A stretch of 64,000 bases of DNA from Microbulbifer pacificus (lineage in GTDB: Bacteria > Pseudomonadota > Gammaproteobacteria > Pseudomonadales > Cellvibrionaceae). A program made the translations under genes and the position numbers. This document shows, in pieces, positions 17,687 through 27,293 of this stretch (its first letter is position 1; every line of letters starts with the position of its first letter). The stretch is from NCBI RefSeq assembly GCF_002959965.1, contig NZ_PREV01000026.1, positions 503,501 through 567,500 on the forward strand. Reading direction: 5' to 3'. The notes beneath the pieces are model-generated. The model was given only the letters and a program-made list of their open reading frames with translations. It ran no database searches and was not told the DNA's origin.

Positions 17687-20290
17687 ATGCAAAGATCGCG
17701 CTCTCAATCCGCACTTTTCCGCCGAACACTGCTCGCCGGTAGCATCGCCGTAGTTTCTGCGGGAGCGGCGGCCCAGGAACAGGCTGCGGAAGGCAAGACC
17801 GTAGAAGAAGTGGTGGTAACCGGCATTCGCGGTGCCCTGCAACAGTCGCTGGATGTAAAGCGCGATGCCACCTCTATTGTCGACGCCATCAGCTCCGAGG
17901 ATATCGGGAAATTCCCGGACAAAAACGTGGCCGACTCGCTGCAGCGGGTGCCGGGTATTTCCGTCGACCGCATCTGGGGCGAGGGCCGGGATATTTTTGT
18001 GCGTGGTACCGACAGCACCCTGAACCGCACCCTGATGAACGGGCAGAACGTGGCCTCCGCCTACTGGTGGGCCAATGACAACCCAAGCCGCGGCTTCAAT
18101 TACTCCATTCTCGCCTCCGAACTGGTGTCCGCGCTGGAAGTCTACAAAAGTCCGGAAGCCCGTCACGATGAAGGCAGCATTGGCGGCATGGTGAATGTGC
18201 GCACGCGCAAGCCCATGGATCTGGACCCGATGACCGTCAACTTCTCCACCGAAGGCACCTACAGTGAGCTGCCAGATCAGTGGGACCCACAGGTATCCGG
18301 TCTGGTCAGTTGGAAAAACGACGCGGAAACCTTCGGTGTACTCGCCTCCTTCAACAGCCAGCAGCGCACCATGCGTCGCGATGGCCTGGAAGTGTTCCCC
18401 ACCAATGACCTCTACACCATCACCGACCAGAACGGCAACGTCACCGAAAATGTGTATGTGCCCTGGGGTGGCGGTTCCGCCATATTCCAACAGGATCGTC
18501 AGCGCGATACCACCAACCTCACCGTACAGTTCCGCCCGACGGATCGCTGGGATCTGGCGATGAACTACGTCGCCTCCGATATGGAAATGGACAACAGCAA
18601 TCAGAACTATCTGTTCGTGGCCGGCGGCTACAAGATTCCCAACGGCGACGTGGTTACCGATCCGGTATTTATCCCCACCAGTGACGGTTACCAGGCGCTG
18701 GTGGGCGGCGTCATCGAAAACCCGAACAGCATCGGTGTGGCGGACGAGCCCATTGTGCGCGACGCCTTTGTGGAATCCGAAGTGCTGGATTTTGCCGCGG
18801 ACTACGAGGGTGACAACTGGCAGCTGCACCTGCAGGCGGGTACCACCAGTGCCGAGGGCGGCAGTACCAAGGATCGCAACTACTGGTTTGAGGGCAATGC
18901 GGCGGAAGATCTCAACTTTGCGTCCAATACCAATGAGTTCAGCTTCCCCGGCGTTGATCCGCTGGATGGCAATGCGCTGCATCTGAATGCCGCCAACCTG
19001 CGCGACTGGGTGCGCATCATGGAAGATGATGAAACCTATTTCCAGGCCGACGCCAGCTTCGATGTGGAGCTGGGATTCATCACCGCCATCAAGACCGGTC
19101 TGAAACTCCGCGACCACACCATTGAAAACAATCGTCAGAACGGTTCGGTGGATGTAAGCAATCCGGATATCGCCGATCAGGTGGCCGCGCTCAATGCCAT
19201 CACTCTGGCGGATGTCTCCCGCGGCCCCAGCCCAGTACTGCACGGCGAGGGCGCCACCGCCGGCTCGTTGACCCGGTATGCGTTCCTGGATAGCGGACTC
19301 GCGCAGCAGAAGGTCGACAGCATTCTGGACGCGGGTGTTATGACCTACGCGGAAGACCAGAAGGCCTATTACAAGATCAACGAAGACATTACCGCGGCCT
19401 ATGCCCAGGCGGAGTTTGAAACCGGTCGCCTGCGCGGCAACTTCGGCGTGCGCATTGTGGAGACCGACCAGACTTCCCAGGCTTACATCGACGGCGAGCG
19501 CGGTGCCGTCGGGCGCAGCTACCGCGAGGCGCTGCCAAGCGTCAACGTGATCTACGATCTTTCGGAAGAAATCATCCTGCGCGCCGCCGCCTCCCGCGCC
19601 ATGGCCCGCCCCACGTTCCAGAATCTCAGTTCCAATATCGTGATCAACGCCACCAGCGGTACCGCCACCGCGGGCAACCCGATGCTGGACCCGATATTGG
19701 CCGACCAATTCGAGATCGGCGCCGAGTGGTACTTCAGCGACGCCAGCCTGGTGGCCGCCACCTACTTCAACAAGGACCTGAGTACCTTCGTGTTCCAGAA
19801 CACGCAGGTGGAAGACATCGATGGTCAGAGCATCAATGTCACCCGTCCCTATAACGCTGATGAAGGTGCAGATATCCAGGGGGTTGAATTGCAGGTGCAA
19901 CATGACTTCGGCAGTGGTTTCGGCGCGCTCGCCAACTACACCTGGACCGATGCCAAAGTGCCCGACAGCAAACTGGAACTTCCGGGCAACTCCCGCGATC
20001 AGTTCAACGCCTCCGCCTACTATGAAAACGACGCCGTGAGTCTGCGCCTCTCCTACAACCTGCGTTCGGAATCCTACGGCGGTTTGACGTCGGGCTCACA
20101 GCTGGTAACCGATCAGTATGATCAGTGGGATGCCACTGCCAACTGGATGGTGAATGACAATGTGGATGTTTTCCTCACCGCGGTAAACCTCACCAACGAG
20201 ATCATCTACATGCGCACGGCGGATGGGATTCCCGTCGGTTTCTACGAGAACGGCCCGCGCTTCAGCCTGGGGGCGCGCGTCAGCTTCTAG
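17687..20290 (+). CDS. TonB-dependent receptor, large carbohydrate-type
   Basis: An 867-residue outer-membrane receptor from the ATG at 17687, with GGAG 6 bases upstream; an in-frame ATG at 17657 lacks an SD. Signal peptide ending AAAQ, TonB box-like EEVVVTGIRG, and the plug (VADSLQRVPGISVDR; VRGTDSTLNRTLMNG). The barrel ends LGARVSF. The subgroup opening GIRGALQQSLDVKRDATSIVDAI is typical of receptors in polysaccharide-degrading marine gammaproteobacteria. It lacks an STN domain but is a clear paralogue of the receptor at 23625, sharing YWWANDN, EGSIGG and PWGGGSA-type blocks throughout. The ligand is not known. Confidence 0.9.
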   Translation: MQRSRSQSALFRRTLLAGSIAVVSAGAAAQEQAAEGKTVEEVVVTGIRGALQQSLDVKRDATSIVDAISSEDIGKFPDKNVADSLQRVPGISVDRIWGEGRDIFVRGTDSTLNRTLMNGQNVASAYWWANDNPSRGFNYSILASELVSALEVYKSPEARHDEGSIGGMVNVRTRKPMDLDPMTVNFSTEGTYSELPDQWDPQVSGLVSWKNDAETFGVLASFNSQQRTMRRDGLEVFPTNDLYTITDQNGNVTENVYVPWGGGSAIFQQDRQRDTTNLTVQFRPTDRWDLAMNYVASDMEMDNSNQNYLFVAGGYKIPNGDVVTDPVFIPTSDGYQALVGGVIENPNSIGVADEPIVRDAFVESEVLDFAADYEGDNWQLHLQAGTTSAEGGSTKDRNYWFEGNAAEDLNFASNTNEFSFPGVDPLDGNALHLNAANLRDWVRIMEDDETYFQADASFDVELGFITAIKTGLKLRDHTIENNRQNGSVDVSNPDIADQVAALNAITLADVSRGPSPVLHGEGATAGSLTRYAFLDSGLAQQKVDSILDAGVMTYAEDQKAYYKINEDITAAYAQAEFETGRLRGNFGVRIVETDQTSQAYIDGERGAVGRSYREALPSVNVIYDLSEEIILRAAASRAMARPTFQNLSSNIVINATSGTATAGNPMLDPILADQFEIGAEWYFSDASLVAATYFNKDLSTFVFQNTQVEDIDGQSINVTRPYNADEGADIQGVELQVQHDFGSGFGALANYTWTDAKVPDSKLELPGNSRDQFNASAYYENDAVSLRLSYNLRSESYGGLTSGSQLVTDQYDQWDATANWMVNDNVDVFLTAVNLTNEIIYMRTADGIPVGFYENGPRFSLGARVSF

Positions 20291-20327
20291 CAGGCTGCTT
20301 TTACCAGGTATCACCTTGTCACCTTTC

Positions 20328-20352
20328 GAGGCGCCCTCCGGGCGCCTTTTTT
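20328..20352 (+). terminator. Rho-independent terminator of the TonB receptor gene
   Basis: AGGCGCC-CTCC-GGGCGCCT followed by TTTTT, about 40 bp after the receptor stop. Confidence 0.88.
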
Positions 20353-20485
20353 CAAGCATTTTTCCACTCGGCCAAACCGATTTCACACTTCGAGAAATTG
20401 CCGGCTTGAAGCCGGAGCATTCATACCTATTTATACCGGCCCACGGTACAGTGGCTGACAATTCCGTCCAAGCAGTGGTTAAAGA

Positions 20486-21031
20486 ATGCATTGGCTTTAT
20501 CGCTACGCCTCCTGGAAAAAGACAGTACTTTTTCTCGCGCTCAACTTCGCACTACAGGCCATTATCCTGCTGATCATGTATCCAAAGATCAGCGCAACAC
20601 TGGAACCACTGGATGTACGGGTGGGGTTGACCGCCACTGCCATTGGAGATTTTCTCAGTGCAATCGGCAGCGACGGCAGGGCACTGTATTTTTTCAATGA
20701 AAGCGTGCCGGACATGTTGTTTCCCCCGGCATACGCCGTCGCCTACGCACTACTGATGGCGCAACTCGTGAGGGGGTGCGGCCAGGTACAGACGCCTCTC
20801 AGATACCTGCCGCTACTTCCGTTCGCCATCGCCCTGTGCGACCTGCTGGAAAACCTGCAGATTCTCGCTGCAATATCCAGTTACCCCGATGTCAGCGACA
20901 CCCTGGCGCAGGGGCTCGCCACCGCCAACCTGGCCAAACATATTTTCACAGCGCTGGTGTTGAGCGCGCTGGGTGTGCTGTTGTTCTGGCTGGCCTGCAG
21001 CCGTCTGTGGCGGGTGCGCACCTCTTATTGA
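20486..21031 (+). CDS. Hypothetical four-helix integral membrane protein
   Basis: A 181-residue protein with about four hydrophobic segments (VLFLALNFALQAIILLIM; MLFPPAYAVAYALLMAQLV; LPLLPFAIALCDLLENLQIL; IFTALVLSALGVLLFWLAC). No family recognised and no enzymatic motif seen. Same strand as the tag gene that begins 71 bp further on; they may share a promoter. SD weak (AAAGAATG). Confidence 0.65.
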   Translation: MHWLYRYASWKKTVLFLALNFALQAIILLIMYPKISATLEPLDVRVGLTATAIGDFLSAIGSDGRALYFFNESVPDMLFPPAYAVAYALLMAQLVRGCGQVQTPLRYLPLLPFAIALCDLLENLQILAAISSYPDVSDTLAQGLATANLAKHIFTALVLSALGVLLFWLACSRLWRVRTSY

Positions 21032-21101
21032 TCGCCCCGGTCACTGGGCTTTGGCGCGAGCCGGCGGTATAGTCGAACTTTCGCAACCGGGAAGCGCACG
21101 T

Positions 21102-21707
21102 ATGACAAACACCGTTGATGGACCCGATGGAAAACCCCGCTGCGGCTGGTGTGCCGCAGCGCCGGAGTTTTTCGATTATCACGATCGGGAATGGGGCTTC
21201 CCGGTCGACGATGACCGCCGTCTGTTTGAAAAACTGTGTCTGGAGAGTTTTCAGTCCGGTCTCAGCTGGCGCACCATCCTTGCCAAACGGGAAAATTTCC
21301 GTAAAGCCTTCAAGAACTTCGACTTCAACAAGGTGGCCCGCTTCACCGAGCAGGATGTGGAACGCCTGCTGCAGGATGAGGGCATTGTCCGTCACCGGGG
21401 CAAAATCGAGGCGGTGATCAACAACGCGCAGCGGGCCAAGGAAATGGTCAAGCAGGAAGGCTCTATCGCCGCTTATATCTGGCGATACGAACCCGGCCCT
21501 GCCGATCAGCTGAAACCACAAAGCGCATCCACATCCGAGATATCCAAGGCGCTCTCCAAAGACTTGAAAAAGCGCGGCTGGAAATTTGTGGGGCCGACCA
21601 CCGTTTACGCATTTATGCAGGCCATGGGACTGATCAACGATCACGTGGAGCAGTGCAAATCGCGCACGGAAGTGGAACGCGCGAGAAAATCCTTCAAGCG
21701 CCCTTAG
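21102..21707 (+). CDS. tag: DNA-3-methyladenine glycosylase I
   Basis: A 201-residue base-excision repair enzyme removing 3-methyladenine from alkylated DNA. CGWC near residues 14-17, HDREWG at 27-32 and the late DHVEQC supply the zinc-snap Cys/His ligands and active-site Glu of the Tag family. LCLESFQSGLSWRTIL is a strong family signature. The ATG at 21102 gives the usual length; the frame upstream of it reads into the membrane-protein gene. Confidence 0.95.
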   Translation: MTNTVDGPDGKPRCGWCAAAPEFFDYHDREWGFPVDDDRRLFEKLCLESFQSGLSWRTILAKRENFRKAFKNFDFNKVARFTEQDVERLLQDEGIVRHRGKIEAVINNAQRAKEMVKQEGSIAAYIWRYEPGPADQLKPQSASTSEISKALSKDLKKRGWKFVGPTTVYAFMQAMGLINDHVEQCKSRTEVERARKSFKRP

Positions 21708-21771
21708 AAACGGTTGAAGGATTTTGCGTAGCTAAAACACACAGCGTCTTTGCGGTATATAGCGCCCGCCG

Positions 21772-22785
21772 CTAGCGCGGCTCGAGCACCAGAATACGCT
21801 GGTTGTTTTTGTTAATGCGGGCACCGAAACCCTGCTCCAGCGCAAACGCCAGGCCGTCGGCATCGCCAATATTAAACACACCGCTGATACGCTGATCGGC
21901 GAGCGCATCGCCAACCAGCACCATTTTGCGCGTGGTATAGCGGTTGTATTCGGCAATGGCGTCTTCCAGACGCTCATTGTCGAAGTAGATCCTCCGGGTT
22001 TGCCAGGCGGTGACCTGATCCAGGTTCACCGGCATTACGCCACTGTTGTCGTCCGGGCGTACAGCGGTGTAGCGAATCCCCTGCCCCGGCAGCATTTTCG
22101 CCAGTTGCCGGGACTCTCCACCATCACCCTCTGCCCGCACCTCCACCACGCCCTGGGTGACCGCCACCCGCACCCGGTCGGCCTGCAGCGAGACGTTAAA
22201 CGCCGTACCCAGGGCACGCACTTCTGATCCCTGTACATTCACCACAAATGGACGCGACGGATTTTTCGCCACCATAAAAAACGCTTCGCCACGCTCGAGA
22301 AACAGGGCGCGCTGCCTGCGCTGGTACCGTACCCCCACACGGCTGTCAGTGTTCAGCATAAGGGTGGAACCATCGTCCAGGTGCACCACCCGCTGATCGC
22401 CGATACCCGTCTGGTAATAATCGATCGCGTAGTACTCCCGTGTGACCAATGCGGCCACGGCAACCAGTACCACCGCGGCAATGCCACTCACCCAGCGCCA
22501 ATGACTGTTCAGGCGGGAGCGCCGGCGCACCGCTTTGCGGATTTCCGGCAGACCGGCATTGAGTTCGGGGTCGTCTTTCAGGAAGTCGGTCATCAATCCC
22601 AGTTGCTGACACTGGGCAAACGCCTGCCGGTGCCGGGCATCCGCCTGCAGCCACTGCTCCAGTGCATCCGCTTCAGCAGCACTCATGGCGCCGCTCAACT
22701 GACGCGCAAGCCAGTCCGCGGCCTGCTCGCGGAGAGCACTATCCAGGGCGCGTCTGGCGCCGGCTGTAGTATGCGTCGGGGTCAT
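21772..22785 (-). CDS. FecR-type anti-sigma factor / sigma regulator
   Basis: A 337-residue inner-membrane protein. The cytoplasmic N-terminal domain (AADWLARQLSGAMSAAEADA) binds the ECF sigma factor. One membrane span lies near residues 120-138 (VSGIAAVVLVAVAALV), followed by a periplasmic FecR domain (VHLDDGSTLMLNTDSRV). A C-terminal STN-like part (NERLEDAIAEYNRYTTRKMVL; FALEQGFGARIN) would sense the signalling domain of a TonB receptor. Its ATG overlaps the stop of the sigma gene (ATGA), so the two are translationally coupled. The divergent receptor at 23625 carries the partner STN domain. Confidence 0.9.
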   Translation of the reverse strand: MTPTHTTAGARRALDSALREQAADWLARQLSGAMSAAEADALEQWLQADARHRQAFAQCQQLGLMTDFLKDDPELNAGLPEIRKAVRRRSRLNSHWRWVSGIAAVVLVAVAALVTREYYAIDYYQTGIGDQRVVHLDDGSTLMLNTDSRVGVRYQRRQRALFLERGEAFFMVAKNPSRPFVVNVQGSEVRALGTAFNVSLQADRVRVAVTQGVVEVRAEGDGGESRQLAKMLPGQGIRYTAVRPDDNSGVMPVNLDQVTAWQTRRIYFDNERLEDAIAEYNRYTTRKMVLVGDALADQRISGVFNIGDADGLAFALEQGFGARINKNNQRILVLEPR

Positions 22786-23372
22786 AACAACTCGTTCAAC
22801 TCTTGCTGCAGGTGCTTCAGGGCTGTGCTCATATGCCGCTCGACACTGCGGGTACTGATCGACAGCGCCGCCGCGACTTCCGGATAGGTCATTTCCTCGA
22901 AGCGGCTTAACAGGAACACTTTGCGGGTAACCGGCTTGAGCTTCAACAGCGCCTGTTTCAGCTGCTGCAGGCTCTGCTGCCACTCGGCGCTGCCCTGGGG
23001 TGACACCGTCACGCTGGCGTGGTCGTGCTCGTCAAAACTGTCGTGCTGATCTGTCTTGCGGCGCAAGTGACTGCGCAGGCTGTCGCGTACCAGATTGGTG
23101 GCCACGGTAAACAGGTAGGCCCTCGGGTTTTCCTGCAAAGGCCGCAAGTCCTGCAGGCGCAACAGTTTGATATAGGTCTCCTGCAGAATCACTTCCGCTT
23201 CCTGTCGCCCGCCCGGCAGCATGCGCGCAACGTAGCGACCGAGCTCGGAGTGGTACTCACCGTAGAGCGTTTCGATGAAGCCGCGGTCCTCACTGCGCTC
23301 ACCCGCGACCGGCGACGGCACCAGGCGCAGTGGAGCCCGGGATCTCAAGCCCCGTATTTTGAAACTACGCAA
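22782..23372 (-). CDS. FecI-type ECF sigma factor
   Basis: A 196-residue sigma-70-family ECF factor. Region 2 is seen in YHSELGRYVARMLPG through RAYLFTVATNLVRDSLR. Region 4 is LLKLKPVTRKVFLLSRFEEMTYPEVAAALSISTRSVERHMSTALKHL, a helix-turn-helix. It is expected to be held by the adjacent FecR and released when the transducing receptor binds its ligand. Divergent from that receptor gene across about 250 bp, which probably holds the target promoter. Confidence 0.92.
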   Translation of the reverse strand: MRSFKIRGLRSRAPLRLVPSPVAGERSEDRGFIETLYGEYHSELGRYVARMLPGGRQEAEVILQETYIKLLRLQDLRPLQENPRAYLFTVATNLVRDSLRSHLRRKTDQHDSFDEHDHASVTVSPQGSAEWQQSLQQLKQALLKLKPVTRKVFLLSRFEEMTYPEVAAALSISTRSVERHMSTALKHLQQELNELL

Positions 23373-23624
23373 GCCCGCCCCCCGAGGTCACGCTGACGCG
23401 CATCCGCTGTATTGTTCGCAAACGTTTACCCATAACTCCTGTAAACGACAGCGGGAACAAAATCCCGACAACTTTTTTAAACGATTTCAATTTTTCTTGG
23501 AGATCAGCGGACGCTGGCCCTCGCCACCGACCTGTCCCTTGCGGGTTTCGTCGATTATCGGGTATTTTGACCCATCTGCGGTATCGGCCCGATTCGCCAC
23601 CCCGCTTTCCGCCAAACGATAATA

Positions 23625-26615
23625 ATGACCAGAACACACGCTGCAGCCGAACTGAGGCGCATTAGACCTGCAGTGCTTCTGTTGCAGGCTTTGCTGCTAT
23701 CGCTCCCCGCCTATGCTTTGCCCGCGGCGCTCGCGTATGCCGCAGACCTGCAGACGCCCGCCACGGCAGTCACCAGCACAGCAGCGGTTGACGGCTCTGA
23801 AGCTGCGGCCCGCACCTGGTTTGAGCGGACAGTAATACCGTTTGACCTGCCCGGACAACCCCTGCACCAAGCGCTCACCCGCTACGCCGAACAGGCCAAA
23901 ATCCAGCTGTTTTACCGCCGCGACCAACTGCCAGCGCAGACGTCGCCACGAATCACGGGATCATTCAGCCCGCGCGCGGCCATCGCGCAGCTGCTGGACG
24001 GTACCGGCCTCGAGTTCCAACTGGGACACAATCGCACCCTGGTGATCAGCGCACCGGCACCCGGCGCGGCCGCTCCGGCGGATACCGCGGCCTTGCGATC
24101 CCCCTCCAGCCCCGGGCGCCCGCTGGAAGAAACCTACGTGACCGGAGTGCGCACCAGCCTGCGCCAGAGCCTCGCCATAAAATACACAGCGGATAATCTG
24201 GTGGAGGTCACCACCGCGGAGGATATCGGCAAGTTCCCCGATCACAATGTGGCGGACGCACTGCAGCGAATTGCCGGCGTTTCCGTTGACAGGGTGTGGG
24301 GTGAGGGACGGGACGTAAACATCCGCGGCACCGACAAAGACATCAACCGCACCTTGCTGAACGGTCAGCACGTTGCCTCCGCTTACTGGTGGGCGAATGA
24401 CAATCTGAGCCGCGGTTTCAACTACGCTACCCTCGCCTCACAACTGGTGCAGTCTCTGGAGGTACATAAAACCTCCCGCGCAGATCTGGACGAGGGCAGC
24501 ATCGGCGGCACGGTCATCGTGCGCACCCGTAAACCGCTGGAGATGGACAACCTGGAACTACACCTGTCAGCCGGCCAGCAGTACAGTGCGCTGGCGGATC
24601 GCTGGGCACCCCAGGGGGCCGCCCTCGGCAGCTGGAAAAATACCGGGCAGACCTTCGGCCTTCTGGCATCCCTGAACTGGCAGCACCGCGACAGTCGTCG
24701 CGACGGTCTGGAGACCTTCGCCGACAACAATCTCTACCGCATCATCGACGACCAGGGCCATGTCACCGACAACGTCTACGCGGTCTGGGGTGGCGGCTCC
24801 GCGATGCTGCAACAGGAGCGCCGCCACACCACCGGCAACCTTACCGCCCAGTGGGCACCGGATGCCCGCTGGGATGTCACGCTCAATCTTGTGCGTTCAC
24901 AGATGGACATCGACAATCGCAACCACAACTTTCTGTTCTCCCCCGGCGGTTACAAACTCAGCGAGACACCGCCGGTGACGGTGACCAATCCCGAATTCCT
25001 GCCCAGTGACGATGGCCACCAGGTTCTTGCCGGTGGCACCCTCGGCAACCCGGGTAGTGTCGGAGCGATTCTCGACAGTATCCAGCGTCAGGCGTATATC
25101 GACACCGAGGTTAACGATGTCGACATTCGTCACCGCGGCGCACGGTGGGACAGTCACCTGCAGTTCGGCCATACCGGCGCCCGCGGCGGCACCAACCACG
25201 ACCGCCTGTACCGTTTCACCGGCAACAGCCGGGTGCGCTTCCACCTGGATCGAAATACCCTGGAAACCGAGTATCTCGACCTCGACCCGCAAGACCCCGG
25301 TGCCCTGGATCGCCTGTCGCCGCTGTCGCGGGACTGGGTGCGATCCATGGAGAGCCGGGAGCATTACGGGCAGTGGGACCTGGGGCGGGATTTCTCTGGC
25401 AACTGGCTGCAGCGCGTCCAGTTCGGCGTCAAGTACCGCAGTCACCAGGTGGAAAACAATCTCACGTTGGGGGAAATCGATACCCAGTCCAGTGCCTGGC
25501 AAATACTGGAGACCGTAGGGCTTGAGCAGGTCAGCCACAGCCTCAGCCCGACACTCAGTGATCAGGGCGCCAGTGCCGGCACGTTGGTGCGCTACGCGCT
25601 GACGGACCCGGCGCTGCTGCAATCGGTCATCGACCCGTTGTTCGATAGCGGCGCCATGCGCTATCACTACGATCGCGGCGCCTTTTTCAGGATTCGCGAG
25701 CAGAGTTTCGCCAGTTACGCCAGTGTCGACTTTGCATCCGGCGCTTGGGCGGGCAACGCGGGAGTACGCGGCGTCGGCACCTGGCAACGCGCCAGCGCCT
25801 ACAACAGCGATCGTCTGCATCACGCGGACAACACCTACCGCGACCTGCTGCCGAACCTAAATCTACAGTACCGGATGGACGACGCCCTGCTCGCCCGTCT
25901 GGGTATTGCGCAGGTGATGGCGCGACCAAACTTCCAGGATCTGACGCCCAATATCATTGTCGAGCCCACCAGCGGTTATGGTGCCGCGGGCAACCCGCGT
26001 CTGGATCCCTACCGCGCAAACCAGTTGGATCTCGCATTGGAATGGTATTTCGCCGACGCTTCACTGCTCTCCGCCACGGCGTTTTACAAAGACATCTCCA
26101 CCTTCGTTTACCCCCATGTAAACGCGGAGTGGATCGACGGCGAGCTGCACTACATCACCCGGCCGCAGAATGGTCCGGGCGCGACCATTCGCGGGCTGGA
26201 ACTCCAGTGGCAACAGGGGCTCGGCGGAAATCTGGGAATTCTCAGCAATTACACCTACACCGATGCCAGCGTGCCCTCGCCGGACGGCAGCCGCACGCTG
26301 GAACTGCCGGGCAACTCCCGCAGTCAGTTCAATGCCTCGGTGTATTTCGAGAATCCGCGCTTCGACGCGCGCTTGAGCTACAACTATCGCTCGCGTTCCT
26401 ACGGCGAGATCATCGCCGGCTCCCAGAGTGAAACCGCGGCGTATCAGCAGTGGGACGCCACCGCGCAGTGGCGCTGGTCGGCCGCCCTCGCGTTTTCCGC
26501 CGAGGTCGTCAACCTAACCGATGAGGTGATAAGGATTCACAGCGCCGCGGGCATACCACAGGGAATTTATGAAAACGGCCGCCGCTTTGCTGTGGGCGTG
26601 AAGATGGAATTTTGA
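23625..26615 (+). CDS. TonB-dependent transducer receptor with STN domain (FecA-like)
   Basis: A 996-residue outer-membrane receptor. Signal peptide about 1-41. The periplasmic STN domain at about 66-145 (IPFDLPGQPLHQALTRYAEQ; AAIAQLLDGTGLEF) contacts FecR. Then come a TonB box-like EETYVTGVRT, the plug (IGKFPDHNVADALQRI; NIRGTDKDINRTLLNG) and a barrel ending VGVKMEF. It should both import a ligand and signal to the divergent FecI/FecR pair. Strongly paralogous to the receptor at 17687, which lacks STN, so one ligand class may be sensed here and taken up by both. Ligand unknown; carbohydrate is as likely as iron, judging by subgroup. Confidence 0.92.
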   Translation: MTRTHAAAELRRIRPAVLLLQALLLSLPAYALPAALAYAADLQTPATAVTSTAAVDGSEAAARTWFERTVIPFDLPGQPLHQALTRYAEQAKIQLFYRRDQLPAQTSPRITGSFSPRAAIAQLLDGTGLEFQLGHNRTLVISAPAPGAAAPADTAALRSPSSPGRPLEETYVTGVRTSLRQSLAIKYTADNLVEVTTAEDIGKFPDHNVADALQRIAGVSVDRVWGEGRDVNIRGTDKDINRTLLNGQHVASAYWWANDNLSRGFNYATLASQLVQSLEVHKTSRADLDEGSIGGTVIVRTRKPLEMDNLELHLSAGQQYSALADRWAPQGAALGSWKNTGQTFGLLASLNWQHRDSRRDGLETFADNNLYRIIDDQGHVTDNVYAVWGGGSAMLQQERRHTTGNLTAQWAPDARWDVTLNLVRSQMDIDNRNHNFLFSPGGYKLSETPPVTVTNPEFLPSDDGHQVLAGGTLGNPGSVGAILDSIQRQAYIDTEVNDVDIRHRGARWDSHLQFGHTGARGGTNHDRLYRFTGNSRVRFHLDRNTLETEYLDLDPQDPGALDRLSPLSRDWVRSMESREHYGQWDLGRDFSGNWLQRVQFGVKYRSHQVENNLTLGEIDTQSSAWQILETVGLEQVSHSLSPTLSDQGASAGTLVRYALTDPALLQSVIDPLFDSGAMRYHYDRGAFFRIREQSFASYASVDFASGAWAGNAGVRGVGTWQRASAYNSDRLHHADNTYRDLLPNLNLQYRMDDALLARLGIAQVMARPNFQDLTPNIIVEPTSGYGAAGNPRLDPYRANQLDLALEWYFADASLLSATAFYKDISTFVYPHVNAEWIDGELHYITRPQNGPGATIRGLELQWQQGLGGNLGILSNYTYTDASVPSPDGSRTLELPGNSRSQFNASVYFENPRFDARLSYNYRSRSYGEIIAGSQSETAAYQQWDATAQWRWSAALAFSAEVVNLTDEVIRIHSAAGIPQGIYENGRRFAVGVKMEF

Positions 26616-26655
26616 TCTGGCCGGAAACGGACCCGGCCGGAGATCACGCGGCGAG

Positions 26656-27219
26656 TCAGTCAGGCACTTTATAGGTGGCCTTGCCGGTGATGTGGCTGGC
26701 CAGTTTCCAGTCCGGTACGGAAACCGGTGGCGGAGTTTCCTGATTGCGCTCCCGCGCCTCGAGCAGATTGCCCTCCGCCGGTTTGAGGCTGAGATGACTG
26801 ACCGGCACCTGCGCCGGCTCCACCCGGGCGCGCTCGTGCTCCTTCAGCAGGTACCCTTCCATCGGCGCAAGGGTAAGGCCCGTCTCCACCGCGGGCGCTG
26901 GCGCTGCGGGTTGCTCTTCCGCGCGGGGCTCAGGTTTCAGAACGGACTCCGGTGAAGGCTCCGGCGCTGCGGCGGCAACCGCTTCCATTTCCGACTTGAG
27001 CGAAGACTGGGCACCGAGTTTTGCCAATGTGGCCTGTAAATGCTCCGCCTGCGCCAGTGGCAGCCCTTTTTTGATCGCCAGTGGGCGACCACAGAACAGT
27101 TTCTCCACAGCCTCGGGCCCGATCTTGAACAGGCGCGCAAAATTGGCTTTAACATCAGCGACGGTATACCCGGGCTGCAGGTCACCGCGAAAAATCACAC
27201 TGTAGGTGGCTTCAGGCAT
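26656..27219 (-). CDS. Hypothetical protein with a conserved N-terminal domain and variable tail
   Basis: A 187-residue protein. The first ~70 residues (YSVIFRGDLQPGYTVADV; FKIGPEAVEKLFCGRPLAIK) look like a compact domain that I have the impression of seeing at the N-terminus of many gammaproteobacterial proteins of unknown role. The rest is Ala/Pro/Glu-rich, and APMEGYLLKEHER and KPAEGNLLEARER look like an internal repeat. No signal peptide and no membrane segment. Function unassigned. Monocistronic between the receptor and cysE. Confidence 0.65.
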   Translation of the reverse strand: MPEATYSVIFRGDLQPGYTVADVKANFARLFKIGPEAVEKLFCGRPLAIKKGLPLAQAEHLQATLAKLGAQSSLKSEMEAVAAAAPEPSPESVLKPEPRAEEQPAAPAPAVETGLTLAPMEGYLLKEHERARVEPAQVPVSHLSLKPAEGNLLEARERNQETPPPVSVPDWKLASHITGKATYKVPD

Positions 27220-27293
27220 GCAAGGTTCTCGCTCGATAGTATTGCCGTTATGACCGGCTTTTCATTTTTTTGCTGCGGTCTATTCAAACGGAT

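Noticed and set aside
17540..19903. Minus-strand open frame of 787 codons
   Set aside because: Lies wholly antisense to the TonB receptor gene; GC-biased third positions of the real gene keep the opposite strand open. The sequence is low-complexity Gly/Val/His with no domain.
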